Positions 55,519-64,000 of a stretch of 64,000 nt of DNA are shown here, in pieces (within the stretch, counting starts at the first letter, position 1; each line of letters starts with the position of its first letter). The stretch lies in the NCBI GenBank assembly GCA_004764695.1, contig SMSO01000025.1:5076362-5140361 (forward strand). Reading direction: 5' to 3'. The notes below the pieces were generated by a model, which made no database searches, had not been told where the DNA came from, and was given only the letters and a program-made list of their open reading frames with translations. The position numbers and the translations under genes are program-made. The DNA comes from Schizochytrium sp. TIO01. Lineage: Eukaryota; Sar; Bigyra; Thraustochytrida; Thraustochytriidae.

Positions 55519-56982
55519 TTACTCTGTATAGTCATCGTCATCATCATCGTCAATAATCTCGACAGGTTCATCAACCTCATCAGCGGGGCTGTCATCTCCA
55601 TCCTTATTATTAGCGTCCTCATTGTCATCGTCGTCATCGTCATCATCGTTGCTGTCATCGACGTGCAAAGCCTTCAAAGCGGATTGTGCTGCAGAGCGGC
55701 GTGAGACCTGTCGACGCTCTGGAGTAGCGACCGGCCCAGAGTCTTCACTATCATCATCATTGTCATCTTCATCCTCGCTTTCCTCACTCACATAATTAGT
55801 TCCGGCAGATGCTCTGCGTCTCCTACTGGCCATACTCTCAGAAGCGGCCTCAGATTTCGCGTCATCCTGCACAACTGAGGACAACGTACGTGACTTGTAT
55901 GACTGGCCAAACAGTTTGGGGTCGTTCCAATCAATCATCTCTGTAGGCTGTCTTGTTGAAGTAGTGGTGTTTCTTCCAGCAGTGTCAACCCATTCATACG
56001 AGGTGAACACAACCACTTCCTCATAGTCGGCATCCAAGGTGACACCCTGCTTTTCCCGTTCATCGAAGTTCACAAGAAGATACGAGCTCTCCGGAGAAAC
56101 TAAGGAGCCATACATTTTCAGAGTTCGCTTTTCTTCTGGGAAATCAATATTCAGAATAGGTTCGTTCGATGCAAAGTTTTCAATGGTTCCACACGTACCA
56201 ATTCCCTGTAGTGATATTTGTCCAGGCAGAACAAAAAGACGCTGGTGCTTGCGACGCAAGCCCTGGCTAACCTTGAACTCACGATCGGTACAGCTAGCCA
56301 CAGCGATGGGGAGCGACATCCCCTGCTCTGCGGGTACTTCCTTTCGCTCTCTGCTAATCATAGACAACCGCGTGCCCTGTTTAACACCCTCTACCTGGAT
56401 CTTAGCAGCTTCCAAGTCGGCTTTTGTCGCAACTACTTTTACAGCAGCGGTGCCAGTGGTATTTTTACTTGCCTTGGCCTTTGGAGCTTTTGCTTTTGTA
56501 GTGGCACCTGTTGAGGCAGTCGCGCCTGTGCCAAAGAAGTCTGATGCCGATTTTGCCCCTGTCGCAGTCTTTTGTTTTTTGGCTGCAGGCTTCTTGGCCG
56601 TGGATTTAGGCTTCTCAGTCTTGCCTTTAGTGGCTTTAGGCCGCTTCGGGGTCGGCGTTGATTTTGCAGCAGCTGCTCCTTTCTTGGAATTCTTTTTTGT
56701 CGGAAGTGCAATCTCGATATCGCTATCTAAATCACTACTCGACCCACCCATGCCGCCATCATCCATATTGAAGTCTTCATCATCATCACTATCGCTGGCG
56801 GCAGCTTTCTTACGCTTCTTGGGGGTACTTGCAGGCTTCGCTGGTTTTTTGCGTGCTGACGATGGCTTCGTGCTCTTCTTAGGCTCGTCGCCAAAATCTT
56901 CATCGTCATCACCATCGCTCTCGCCACTTAGGCCCTCCTCGCGGTAGTTCACTGAAGATCTCGCACGACCTCCTCGAGCCAT
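55519..56982 (-). CDS. RHL1-like protein (putative topoisomerase VI accessory subunit)
   Basis: Predicted 487-residue nuclear protein starting at ATG 56982 (MARGGRARSSVNYREEG). Residues 1-190 are Lys/Ala/Ser/Pro-rich and acidic in patches (KKPAKPASTPKKRKKAA; DSDDDEDF), typical of chromatin proteins. Residues about 235-350 resemble the conserved core of plant RHL1/HYP7: RRKHQRLFVLPGQISL, GTIENFASNEPILNIDFPEE, KMYGSLVSPESSYLLVNFDE, EEVVVFTSYEWVDTAGR. Plant RHL1 binds DNA and is part of the topoisomerase VI complex needed for endoreduplication. The C-terminus is strongly acidic (DDSNDDDDDDDDNEDANN; EIIDDDDDDDYTE). The match is by motif order and was read by eye, so it is moderate. If right, SPO11-3/TOP6B homologues should also exist in this genome. 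Confidence 0.6.
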   Translation of the reverse strand: MARGGRARSSVNYREEGLSGESDGDDDEDFGDEPKKSTKPSSARKKPAKPASTPKKRKKAAASDSDDDEDFNMDDGGMGGSSSDLDSDIEIALPTKKNSKKGAAAAKSTPTPKRPKATKGKTEKPKSTAKKPAAKKQKTATGAKSASDFFGTGATASTGATTKAKAPKAKASKNTTGTAAVKVVATKADLEAAKIQVEGVKQGTRLSMISRERKEVPAEQGMSLPIAVASCTDREFKVSQGLRRKHQRLFVLPGQISLQGIGTCGTIENFASNEPILNIDFPEEKRTLKMYGSLVSPESSYLLVNFDEREKQGVTLDADYEEVVVFTSYEWVDTAGRNTTTSTRQPTEMIDWNDPKLFGQSYKSRTLSSVVQDDAKSEAASESMASRRRRASAGTNYVSEESEDEDDNDDDSEDSGPVATPERRQVSRRSAAQSALKALHVDDSNDDDDDDDDNEDANNKDGDDSPADEVDEPVEIIDDDDDDDYTE

Positions 56983-57580
56983 CTTTGCTGCCCCACAAGC
57001 TTACTAGAACCCAGACAGCCTATGCAAAGCAGCGCAAGCTCGCTCGAACTCGATGGTTGAGTTCCCGTTTGGGGTTTACTTGCCCTCCTAGTTAGCTCTC
57101 TTAATATTCTTTACTCTAAGCAAGGTTGACTTTGCCTATCTTTCATAACGACGGCCAAAGCGAAAGGGAATAAATAACCAAGTTAGACAACCCGCAGCCG
57201 ATTACAATCGACTGTAGAATCCTCGCCGAGAGTTAAGCTCGCTGGCAGCAGAGAAGGCTAAGGCGAAACCGGGTGAAAACCTAGGTGCAAAGTTGGCTTG
57301 GATTAAGAGCAAGAGGGTGGTTTGACGGCTGAGGATAGTTAAGGACACAAGATTGTGGATTTGTTGAAAAAGGGCAACTTTGAGGTGTGGAGCAACTAAG
57401 GTTGAGAACGGTGTCACCAAGTTAAGATAGATTGAAATCAAGCAAGCTGTAGAGATATTGAGGTTATTCACGTTAGTAAGGTAGTAAAAGGTTATACGTG
57501 GAAGAGCTGTGAAATAGTGCACTAAAAGGGTACGGAAGGAAAGGAGTATTTGAGAGCGCCGCCCGCTTGAGAGCGCAACT
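56983..57580. promoter_or_regulatory. Divergent promoter region, RHL1-like / P4H-Gnt1
   Basis: 598 bp between divergent start codons of the RHL1-like (-) and hydroxylase-transferase (+) genes. A minus-strand open frame in it is a chance frame. No clear promoter motif was identified. Confidence 0.45.
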
Positions 57581-59530
57581 ATGGATCCAGACTTGCTGGC
57601 TAAAATTGCAGGTGATACTAGTCTCGCGGAAAAGCTAGCAGGGTTCCTTGGTACGAAACCCGCAGAGGAAAAAACTACCAAGGTGGAAGAGCAGAAACCA
57701 GTATCTCGAGCAAAAGTGCTGCAAACTGCAAAGCAAACTGAATCGGCAGGTGATAAATCGAATGTGCCTCAGCTGAAGAAACAAATTTGCAGGAGCGTTT
57801 TAGACCCACAAAGACTATTTTCCTTGACAAATAAGGGTTTCGGTTGGTGTGTCGTGGATGGTGCACTAGAGACCAATGACTGCGATGCACTCTGTGCTGC
57901 GATTCGTGATCGAGGCCCAGGTGACCTTCGTGAAGCTCAGATGGGTGCGCAGAAACAATGGAAAGATGATTCATTTAGATCGGATCATATCGCATGGATT
58001 ACAGCTGCCTGGGACCGAAATACAATGTTCTCAGCAGCATTCCGTGTCTTAAAGGAACTTCAGGCTCAGTTACGCAATTATTTCCCTCTGTCAGACCGAG
58101 TTAGTATTCAGCTAGCGTATTACCCGGCTGGTTCGCGGGGTTATGTAAAGCATCGCGATACAGAGCGCCAGGGAGAGGAAACGAGGATGATAACTGCCCT
58201 CCTCTACTTAAACCCAGGGTGGGATTCAACAAAAAATGGAGGTGAACTTCGTATTTATTCTCCAAATGAAGAAGACCCGCATGATGTTGAACCATCAGCG
58301 AACAAGTTATTGGTCTTTCAATCGCATCTAGAACATGAAGTTCTTGGGTCTCGAGATCGCCCTCGATGGGCAATTACGTGCTGGTTTTATGGTATTGAAT
58401 CCACTTCCACCAAAGTAGAAACTGCCACCGATACACCTTTGCAATCCCTAGGTTTGGTGTCTGCAAGTTCATCTACAGCTAAAATTTTTGTAGCTATACC
58501 TAGCTACCGTGATCCTCTATGTGCCAGAACAGTAATCTCCTTGTTGTCCTGTGCAGATCATCCAGATACTATTCGTGTTGGAATCTGCTGGCAAAATGAG
58601 ATTGGCGCAGCAAGCGAATTCTATGGTTCAAGCGAGCACGAACAAGCTCAGTTTATTGAGTATATAAAGAATGGTCAGGTCCGCGTAATCTCGCTTCCTT
58701 CTTCTGAGGCAACTGGCCCTTGTACTGCCCGCGCCTTAATTCACAAGACTTTGTACTGTGATGAAAATTTCGTGCTCAATGTTGATTCGCACATGCAATT
58801 TTTGCAGAGTTGGGACACTACTCTAATCAATTTACTGCATCAGGCAGAATCACAGTCTACCTTTGGGAAGGCTGTCATTTCGACTTATCCGGCTGGCTTC
58901 GAATTTGACTCCAATACAAACACTGTTTCTCTTCCGCACAAAGAGCTAAGTCTTACTTCATTGCACATTTTGACGGCCCCAATTCTCAAAGCCAGCCATT
59001 TTGATGATGAGGATTGCACGCTGCGCATCAAGGCCTCGCGTGGCGGCTGGAAAAGCTTTGCAACAGTGAACGCTGATACGAATTCTCAAGAGCCAAATTC
59101 CCAGTCAGGAGATGCCAACTTGGTGGTCAAGTCGCAGTTGCTTGCAGGTGGTTTTAACTTCTCTCGTGCCGAGACTATGATCTCTACCGTTCCGTACATC
59201 AACGTCCCTCATCTTTTCTTCGGTGAAGAATCTGCTATGGCCGCTATGTTGTACACACATGGTTTTGACCTTTTCTGCCCTCTTAAGGATGAGGTAGTCT
59301 TTCACTTGTGGAGCCGAGCGCATAGACAAACCTTCAAAAGCCCTCCACTTGCAAGACTCGAGGCTTCGAGAGCCGTCGCGAACGCCCTGGAAGAGGCGTC
59401 AGGTCACTCTACGTTGCTCCGAGTTGGCTCGCGCCGCTCCATGGCCGCCTGGGAAGCGGAAATTGGTGTCGATTTTAGATTGCGCAAGATCCAACCGTCA
59501 GTCGAGAGCGACTCTACCACGCAACCCTGA
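57581..59530 (+). CDS. Bifunctional Skp1-type prolyl 4-hydroxylase / hydroxyproline GlcNAc-transferase
   Basis: Predicted 649-residue soluble protein with no signal peptide or membrane segment, starting at ATG 57581. N-terminal half (about 80-280): 2-oxoglutarate/Fe(II) dioxygenase of the cytosolic prolyl 4-hydroxylase type. Iron ligands are H191 and D193 in KHRDTE and H252 in LEHEV; R264 in RPRWAIT should hold 2-oxoglutarate. C-terminal half (about 300-640): glycosyltransferase of the Skp1 hydroxyproline GlcNAc-transferase (Gnt1, GT60) type, with FVAIPSYRDPLCARTV, VGICWQNE, ATGPCTARALIHKTLY, the metal-binding DSHMQF (402-407), ISTYPAGFEF and the late FGEESAMAAMLYTHGFD. In Dictyostelium these two steps act in turn on one proline of the SCF subunit Skp1 and couple oxygen to development. 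Here one gene would do both. Substrate is inferred. Tandem with NUS1, 322 bp apart. Confidence 0.85.
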   Translation: MDPDLLAKIAGDTSLAEKLAGFLGTKPAEEKTTKVEEQKPVSRAKVLQTAKQTESAGDKSNVPQLKKQICRSVLDPQRLFSLTNKGFGWCVVDGALETNDCDALCAAIRDRGPGDLREAQMGAQKQWKDDSFRSDHIAWITAAWDRNTMFSAAFRVLKELQAQLRNYFPLSDRVSIQLAYYPAGSRGYVKHRDTERQGEETRMITALLYLNPGWDSTKNGGELRIYSPNEEDPHDVEPSANKLLVFQSHLEHEVLGSRDRPRWAITCWFYGIESTSTKVETATDTPLQSLGLVSASSSTAKIFVAIPSYRDPLCARTVISLLSCADHPDTIRVGICWQNEIGAASEFYGSSEHEQAQFIEYIKNGQVRVISLPSSEATGPCTARALIHKTLYCDENFVLNVDSHMQFLQSWDTTLINLLHQAESQSTFGKAVISTYPAGFEFDSNTNTVSLPHKELSLTSLHILTAPILKASHFDDEDCTLRIKASRGGWKSFATVNADTNSQEPNSQSGDANLVVKSQLLAGGFNFSRAETMISTVPYINVPHLFFGEESAMAAMLYTHGFDLFCPLKDEVVFHLWSRAHRQTFKSPPLARLEASRAVANALEEASGHSTLLRVGSRRSMAAWEAEIGVDFRLRKIQPSVESDSTTQP

Positions 59531-59852
59531 GGTATTCGTTGGCGGGCACCAGGGCACACGGCGTGTTCGAGCTTAGCCTGAAGCCGCGATTTGCCAAATA
59601 GCCTAAGTTACTGACTTTAGCTTACCGAGAGCAAGCAAGATCTTCCGCCCAGTCTTTAGTTTTTTGGGCCTGTTGACACGTGTTTCTAATATATCATATT
59701 GTGGGCAAAACCCAAATTTGAAGGTGAAAGAGATAGACAGCTATCACGGTCAAGGTTGGGGAGATACTGTGGAGGAGTCAACAAGTCAGCACCTGAGCTG
59801 GAAAATTTAGGGATATTGTCTGGGATATTTACAGAGTGTTGCCAACTAAAAG
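59531..59852. promoter_or_regulatory. Spacer between P4H-Gnt1 and NUS1
   Basis: 322 bp between the stop of the fused hydroxylase-transferase gene and the NUS1 ATG on the same strand. It probably carries a 3' UTR and the NUS1 promoter. No gene and no repeat seen. Confidence 0.4.
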
Positions 59853-60783
59853 ATGTTAACAGCAATTTTGGGACTGCTTGTGGCGGTTTTAGCATGGTTG
59901 TTTCGACATGCACGTAAACTTGAGCTTAAGGCGCGGGTGATGTATTGGAGTATCGCACTTTTTACAATGAAACTTGCAAGGAAGATTGGTGATTCAGGAC
60001 GTCGTGAGGATGCAACATTGCATCTCGCCAAGGTACCCGCGCGCACAGGTATATGCTTGGAAAGATGCTCGTACAGCTTTTCTGGAGATGCGAAGGGGTT
60101 GGAAAAGTTCGCAAGGAAATGTGCACGTATCACGCTTTGGTGTATGGACGCCGGTGTGGATGAGATGGTCATTTTTGAAGGTAGTGGTGAACTTCAGTCT
60201 GCTATTTCGCTTGTAGCAAATTGCCTCAAACATCTCCTTTTGGACAAAACAGCACAGGATGAGCTGATGTTTGGTAAGCTCAACAGAATCCGTGGTGTTA
60301 GTCTCTTTCAAGGTGGCTCAGACGTTCCCTACTCCATCATCAAGTGCGCAAATGTGGAAGAAGGAACTGAGGAGGTGGTGTTGCGGTTTTTTTTCAGATA
60401 CAGAAGCTGCTGAAGATATGGCTCGTCTAACGCAGGAACTCGTTGATGACAAGGATACTTCCCTGCAGGATATTGATGAAGATTTGCTAGACAAGCGTTT
60501 GTACTGTACTAAAAGTGCCGGTGGCCGTTTGGATCTGTTACTTGTATTTTCTGATACCCCAAATTTACATGGCTTTCCCGCGTGGATCGCACGTTCCCCA
60601 GAGATTTTGTAAGTTGCTATCATGCTTCACAATTTTACCCTTTGCACTGTCTATGGGACAAATTGATCAACTAACGAATAATACTACAGGACATATGGAG
60701 AGTCCCTTGAGGAAGCATCGTATGCCTCATTTGTGCGCACTCTTTTCCGATACGCCAGAACAGAGCAGCGTTGGGGACGTTGA
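59853..60783 (+). CDS. NUS1: NUS1/NgBR-like subunit of dehydrodolichyl diphosphate synthase
   Basis: Predicted non-catalytic cis-prenyltransferase subunit that pairs with DHDDS in the ER membrane to make dolichol precursor for N-glycosylation. The start is ATG 59853. A TM segment (TAILGLLVAVLAWLF) opens the protein, followed by RITLWCMDAGVDEMVIFEG, which matches NgBR, and the C-terminal RYARTEQRWGR*, a variant of the family's R-x-G end. The last exon 60690-60783 joins after an 81-nt intron (60609-60689). Between them, the frame changes at a T8 run (60387-60394) inside VVLRFFSDTEAAEDM, a block resembling the family's VKVLSPEDGKADIV. One extra T would explain it, giving about 282 residues, the usual size. 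Alternatively, a GTAAGC donor (60274) and ttttcag acceptor (60397) define a 124-nt in-phase intron, giving 241 residues. The C-terminal region also has LDLLLVFSDTPNLHGFPAWI. Confidence 0.75.
60274..60397 (+). other. Possible NUS1 intron, or coding sequence with a T8 frameshift
   Basis: A GTAAGC at 60274 and a TTTTTCAG ending at 60397 would remove 124 nt and keep phase. Against it, the removed part includes residues resembling the NUS1 family. Transcript data would settle it. Confidence 0.4.
60609..60689 (+). other. NUS1 last intron
   Basis: 81-nt intron, donor GTAAGT, acceptor TACAG, with a CTAAC branch-like sequence at about 60671. It splits a Leu codon (TT/G) and joins SPEIL to TYGESLEEASY. 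Confidence 0.88.
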
Positions 60784-61015
60784 AAACCATTAAAAAAAAA
60801 GAAACTAGTATCAAGGGGCTCAGTTGCTAATACAGAATTAAAAAAATATTTCAGGGTGGAGCATGGCCTTGTGTATGTCTGAAAGCAACATCAAGAACAT
60901 CAGGTCTTGGAACATATATAAAAGAGCAGAGCAGATGACATAATTCTGTTTTTTTAAAATGATAATCTTGTCGTCGTGCTAGTATTAAATGTAATTCAAA
61001 TAACAATTCTTTCTT
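60784..61015. other. Convergent intergenic region, NUS1 / KNL1-like
   Basis: 232-bp AT-rich spacer between the two facing stop codons. Confidence 0.5.
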
Positions 61016-64000
61016 TCAAAAAATTTCGAGGATGCTTGCCCAGAGTGCAGAGAGTGGAGCAAAATGGTTCGCTTCTTGAGAGCGCTGTACAACTGCCTGC
61101 TCTAGGTGCTGAAGCATCTGCTCATGATTGCGTTCGCTGACAAGGTTGAAGCTAACTTTGCATGAGTCAGAATCGAGAGGGTAGCTCGGCAGAATCTCAA
61201 AGGCCACCTGGACGACGGCACCCACGCCGCCATAATAGATTTCCGCAGAGAACTGCATGCTACCGTCCTGACGAGCAATCAATTGACATGGGTATGTCTC
61301 ACTTTGGCAGATCTGTGAGATCTCTTCCCAAAGGTCGTTTAGTCTGCCAAACTCGACATCTAGCTCCAATAACGCATCGGGGATACACGAGGGTGGTGCA
61401 CCACGCAAACGGTTTCTCAAAGCAGCAACAGTGTTTGCGACACGGGAGGTTGTAATCTTCACAATTGACTTTTCGATATCCGACGTTGCACCAGAAAGAT
61501 TAGAGGCATTTTGACTAGAGTCTGTTGATGAAGCATCCCCAAGAACATGCTGGACTGAAAAGTCGCTCACACTTGGCTGAAGATCAAACAATAATGTGAT
61601 TAGTTCGAATGATCCATCAATTTGGTCTAAAGCAACCTGCACCATTGTTGCGTTTGCATGATGGAGTCTCCAAACATGCAAACCCTGAGCAACATCAAGA
61701 ACAGCATTCTTTGATTCAAAGTCCATTTCAGCTTGGCGCTGAGCCTGCAAAGCTGCTAAACTATCCTTTGCCCCACGCAAACGAACGTCTTGGACGTCCC
61801 GTGCACTTTGAACGCGGGATAGCTCCTTACTTGCAGATGCGGAGCGCTCTTCAAGCTGAGCGATCTCCTCTTGGTAGCCTTCAATCACCTCTCGCTGCTC
61901 CATCAGAGCCTCGATAAGTGAGAGCAGACGCTCAGCTGCCGAACTAGCTTCGCCAACTTGACTTTTTGCAGCCTCGAGGCGTTGCACACCATCACTCACA
62001 ATACTGATATCCTCGTTTAAGATAGTCAGGTGCTCCTCCAACGCCTGCAAAGAGAGATTGATACCCTTGGCTTCAATGTCGCTCCAAGAGACGCTTGCCT
62101 CGCACTCTGCTTGTTTTCTCAACGTTGCAACAGCCGACTTTACATCAAGGGTAACTCCTTCGGATGCATCGATTTGTAAAAGGCTAGGCTCTCCGCGCTC
62201 AAATGTTGTTGCAAGCTCTTGGATTGTCTGCTGAGCTAATAGTGCGCGATTTCGCGACTCGTTACATGTCCATTTTTGGCCCAGGATATCTGCTTGAAGC
62301 ACGCATGCGCGAGTGAGTTCTATTTCTTGAACTTTTTGGGCCTCAACCTGAGGGTCTTCCACAATTTCTTGACTCGGATCCTCGGCATCGCCTAATTCTT
62401 GTTTCAGAAGGGACTCAGAAAGAGGCACTTCACAATGATCAAGAAATTCAAGAACAGATAGGGTCCGTGTTTCCGTACTTTGTAATGTTTCTTCTTCTCC
62501 TTCTTGGTTGTCTTCTTCAGCAAGATCTTTAATGGCCTCAGCTGAGGATGAAGGAGTTGGCGGCTGCTTCTTCTTGGATGCCGAAGTGTTGTCTCCGCTT
62601 TCGGAAGTATCTTGCATTGCGTGATCAGCAGTAGGAGACTGATCAGTTCCTGAATACTGATTTTCTTCGTCTAGTTCAAGAGGCGTCCGTGCCAGCGTAC
62701 GTTGCGTCTTAAACGCTTCAGGCGTAGTTTGTTCAACTTGTTGGTCCTTTTGTTTTTCAGGGGTCATTTCCATTCCGGTTGTTGATGAATAAGTATCTTG
62801 GCTCAGTGATGCAGAGGAAGTATTGAGGACATCTGGTGAGGGTGGTGTCTGGAGACTTCCGGTGCTGGCTCGGCGCGACTCGGTTGCTGCAGACTTTGTA
62901 GATCCAGTGCTTGCACGGCGAGATTTACTTGCCGGGGTTTGTTCAGAGGTTGTAGATCCTGGAGAGTTCATAAAACCATCAAGTACCGCGGCAGAATCAA
63001 ACTGCAGCTTTGATTTGTCCTTCTCTTCATTTTTTTCAGAGGACTGGTTCGAGGAAGACCCTATCGAAGAGAAGCTAAGACGCATATGAGGTGACTTCTT
63101 ATTTTCAGAATCAACCTCGTCTGAAGTGTGGTCGACCCTATTTTCTTCCTTGGACGATGTTTGCTTGCTTTGAGCGCTACTGCGGCGAGATGATTGTCTC
63201 CCTTTCGGTTCCTCAGGTGTTGTTGGAGTTGCAGGCGTTGCAGGCGTCGCAGGTGTTGCAGGAGTGCCAGGTGAGAACGCTGCAAGGTCAGCTAGATCTC
63301 CTAGTTTTTGGGTGCGTTCCTCTGAATGGCCATGTGACCGCATCGATGGAGAGTGAGAGTTAGATGATCCAGGGGTCATCATAGCAAGTTCTGAAAGATT
63401 GCCGAGCTCAACGGTTTGTTCTTCCGGCTTACGAGAAACAGTCGAGACCATGGACTGGCGTCTAACAGACCTTTCGTCAAAAGGCTCAGAGGAGAATGAC
63501 ATATTGGCCAAATCCCCAAGTTTACCAAGCTCGACTGTGCGCTCGCCAGAAGAAACTGGTGAATGTTGTTGTGAATGACGCGAACGTGGAGTTCCAGGGT
63601 CACTCTCAGGAGACATACGTGCAAGCTGAGACAAGCGCCCCAGCTCCACGGTGTGCTGCGGGGAACTTGTACTTACATCTTGCATTTCCACATCTCCATC
63701 TTCACTGGTGAAGCTCTTTTCAATGAGACGACTACTGTTTGTAGTATCACCATCATTATCATTCTCGCTGTTCTGACTATCAATCCTTTGTCTGGCATTC
63801 CGAGGTTCCTCAGGTGTAAATGAGGCGAGGTCCTGTAGACGACCAAGCTGGACTGTTTGATCTTCTTTGTGAGTGTTAGTGTTTATGCTGTTTGTGGCAC
63901 TTGCAGTACTCTGGATAGATGACAAACGCCGACGACTTCTCGTGTTATGCGCTGGAGACTGCCCTGTAAACGGTGAGTCAGCTCCCAAATTCGCCAAAAT
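61016..64000 (-). CDS. KNL1/Spc7-like kinetochore scaffold, 5' end beyond the window
   Basis: At least 994 residues are visible; the frame is still open at 64000 and no start ATG is seen, so the N-terminus (where KNL1 proteins usually have PP1-binding motifs) is missing. Numbering here is from 63997. Five copies of a unit reading TVELGxLxxLAxM then S/T-P or S-F occur at about 48, 116, 154, 195 and 229 (e.g. TVELGRLSQLARMSP, TVELGNLSELAMMTP). A sixth, partial unit (LANLGADSPFTG) lies at the window edge. They sit in the region and spacing where KNL1 has MELT repeats. An ATP repeat (245-259) and a Ser/Thr/Glu-rich stretch follow. About 540-770 is coiled coil (ALMEQREVIEGYQEEIAQLE). About 770-993, starting near LHVWRLHHANATM, could be an RWD-type Spc7/KNL1 C-terminal domain. 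The family assignment is moderate. Confidence 0.6.
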   Translation of the reverse strand: MLANLGADSPFTGQSPAHNTRSRRRLSSIQSTASATNSINTNTHKEDQTVQLGRLQDLASFTPEEPRNARQRIDSQNSENDNDGDTTNSSRLIEKSFTSEDGDVEMQDVSTSSPQHTVELGRLSQLARMSPESDPGTPRSRHSQQHSPVSSGERTVELGKLGDLANMSFSSEPFDERSVRRQSMVSTVSRKPEEQTVELGNLSELAMMTPGSSNSHSPSMRSHGHSEERTQKLGDLADLAAFSPGTPATPATPATPATPTTPEEPKGRQSSRRSSAQSKQTSSKEENRVDHTSDEVDSENKKSPHMRLSFSSIGSSSNQSSEKNEEKDKSKLQFDSAAVLDGFMNSPGSTTSEQTPASKSRRASTGSTKSAATESRRASTGSLQTPPSPDVLNTSSASLSQDTYSSTTGMEMTPEKQKDQQVEQTTPEAFKTQRTLARTPLELDEENQYSGTDQSPTADHAMQDTSESGDNTSASKKKQPPTPSSSAEAIKDLAEEDNQEGEEETLQSTETRTLSVLEFLDHCEVPLSESLLKQELGDAEDPSQEIVEDPQVEAQKVQEIELTRACVLQADILGQKWTCNESRNRALLAQQTIQELATTFERGEPSLLQIDASEGVTLDVKSAVATLRKQAECEASVSWSDIEAKGINLSLQALEEHLTILNEDISIVSDGVQRLEAAKSQVGEASSAAERLLSLIEALMEQREVIEGYQEEIAQLEERSASASKELSRVQSARDVQDVRLRGAKDSLAALQAQRQAEMDFESKNAVLDVAQGLHVWRLHHANATMVQVALDQIDGSFELITLLFDLQPSVSDFSVQHVLGDASSTDSSQNASNLSGATSDIEKSIVKITTSRVANTVAALRNRLRGAPPSCIPDALLELDVEFGRLNDLWEEISQICQSETYPCQLIARQDGSMQFSAEIYYGGVGAVVQVAFEILPSYPLDSDSCKVSFNLVSERNHEQMLQHLEQAVVQRSQEANHFAPLSALWASILEIF

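Noticed and set aside
56039-56947. 302-codon plus-strand frame, hydrophobic-looking
   Set aside because: Antisense of the Lys/Ala/Ser-rich RHL1-like N-terminus; apparent membrane segments come from complementing Lys and Glu codons.
1-64000. tRNA, rRNA and spliceosomal RNA genes
   Set aside because: No TTCGA-type arm with matching acceptor, no rRNA-like stretch and no U6-like sequence was seen by eye; a covariance-model scan would be needed to exclude them.
1-64000. Autonomous transposons or retroviral genes
   Set aside because: No reverse transcriptase, integrase, transposase or long terminal repeats were recognised in any frame.

Overview
The window is nuclear DNA from a eukaryotic microbe. 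Evidence: GT-AG introns (five clear ones of 81-398 nt, one more possible), nuclear-type proteins (H/ACA snoRNP NOP10, SERRATE/ARS2, KNL1-like kinetochore protein, MOB1, scaffold nucleoporin, class II HDAC), mostly intron-poor genes, and long gene-free tracts full of tetra- and pentanucleotide arrays. The gene mix (plant-type RHL1, cytosolic Skp1 prolyl hydroxylase/GlcNAc-transferase, PEP carboxylase) fits a protist such as a stramenopile or labyrinthulomycete. That placement is inference.

Layout. 0.5-7 kb: a ZGRF1-type helicase (+) converges on SERRATE/ARS2 (-). 7-17 kb: gene-poor, with a 163-bp tandem duplication, a 0.4-kb CAATG satellite, a 0.14-kb TTTG array and GC-rich islands. 17-22.4 kb: PEP carboxylase (+) converges on a CaMK-like kinase (-). 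22.4-29 kb: gene-poor, with a 116-bp TATG array. 29-39.3 kb: three minus-strand genes (membrane-anchored TTL-like protein, three-exon MOB1, ankyrin-HDAC). 39.3-44.3 kb: gene-poor, with short dispersed repeats. 44.3-64 kb: gene-dense, with a giant Nup188/205-like protein ending in a thioesterase-like domain, a ThiF/E1-like protein, NOP10, an RHL1-like protein, a prolyl 4-hydroxylase/GlcNAc-transferase fusion, NUS1, and a KNL1-like protein that runs off the right edge.

The genes form no operon or pathway cluster. They alternate in convergent and divergent pairs with gaps of about 230-600 bp in the dense part. Most starts were moved to the first in-frame ATG, because the longest open frames begin at GTG or TTG. 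Four genes (ZGRF1-like, MOB1, NOP10, NUS1) needed exon joining, and NOP10 is visible only that way. Two genes carry an apparent +1 shift at a homopolymer (C5 at 51863-51867, T8 at 60387-60394), which suggests assembly errors or recent lesions.

Most striking: (1) hydroxylase and GlcNAc-transferase of the Skp1 oxygen-sensing modification fused in one protein; (2) a LYPLA-like domain lacking its catalytic serine, fused to a giant helical nucleoporin-like protein that also has a SAM-like segment; (3) a topoisomerase VI accessory protein of the plant RHL1 type; (4) a lineage-specific repeat array in the KNL1-like protein; (5) a 9-mer, GGTACCTAC, recurring in non-coding DNA.
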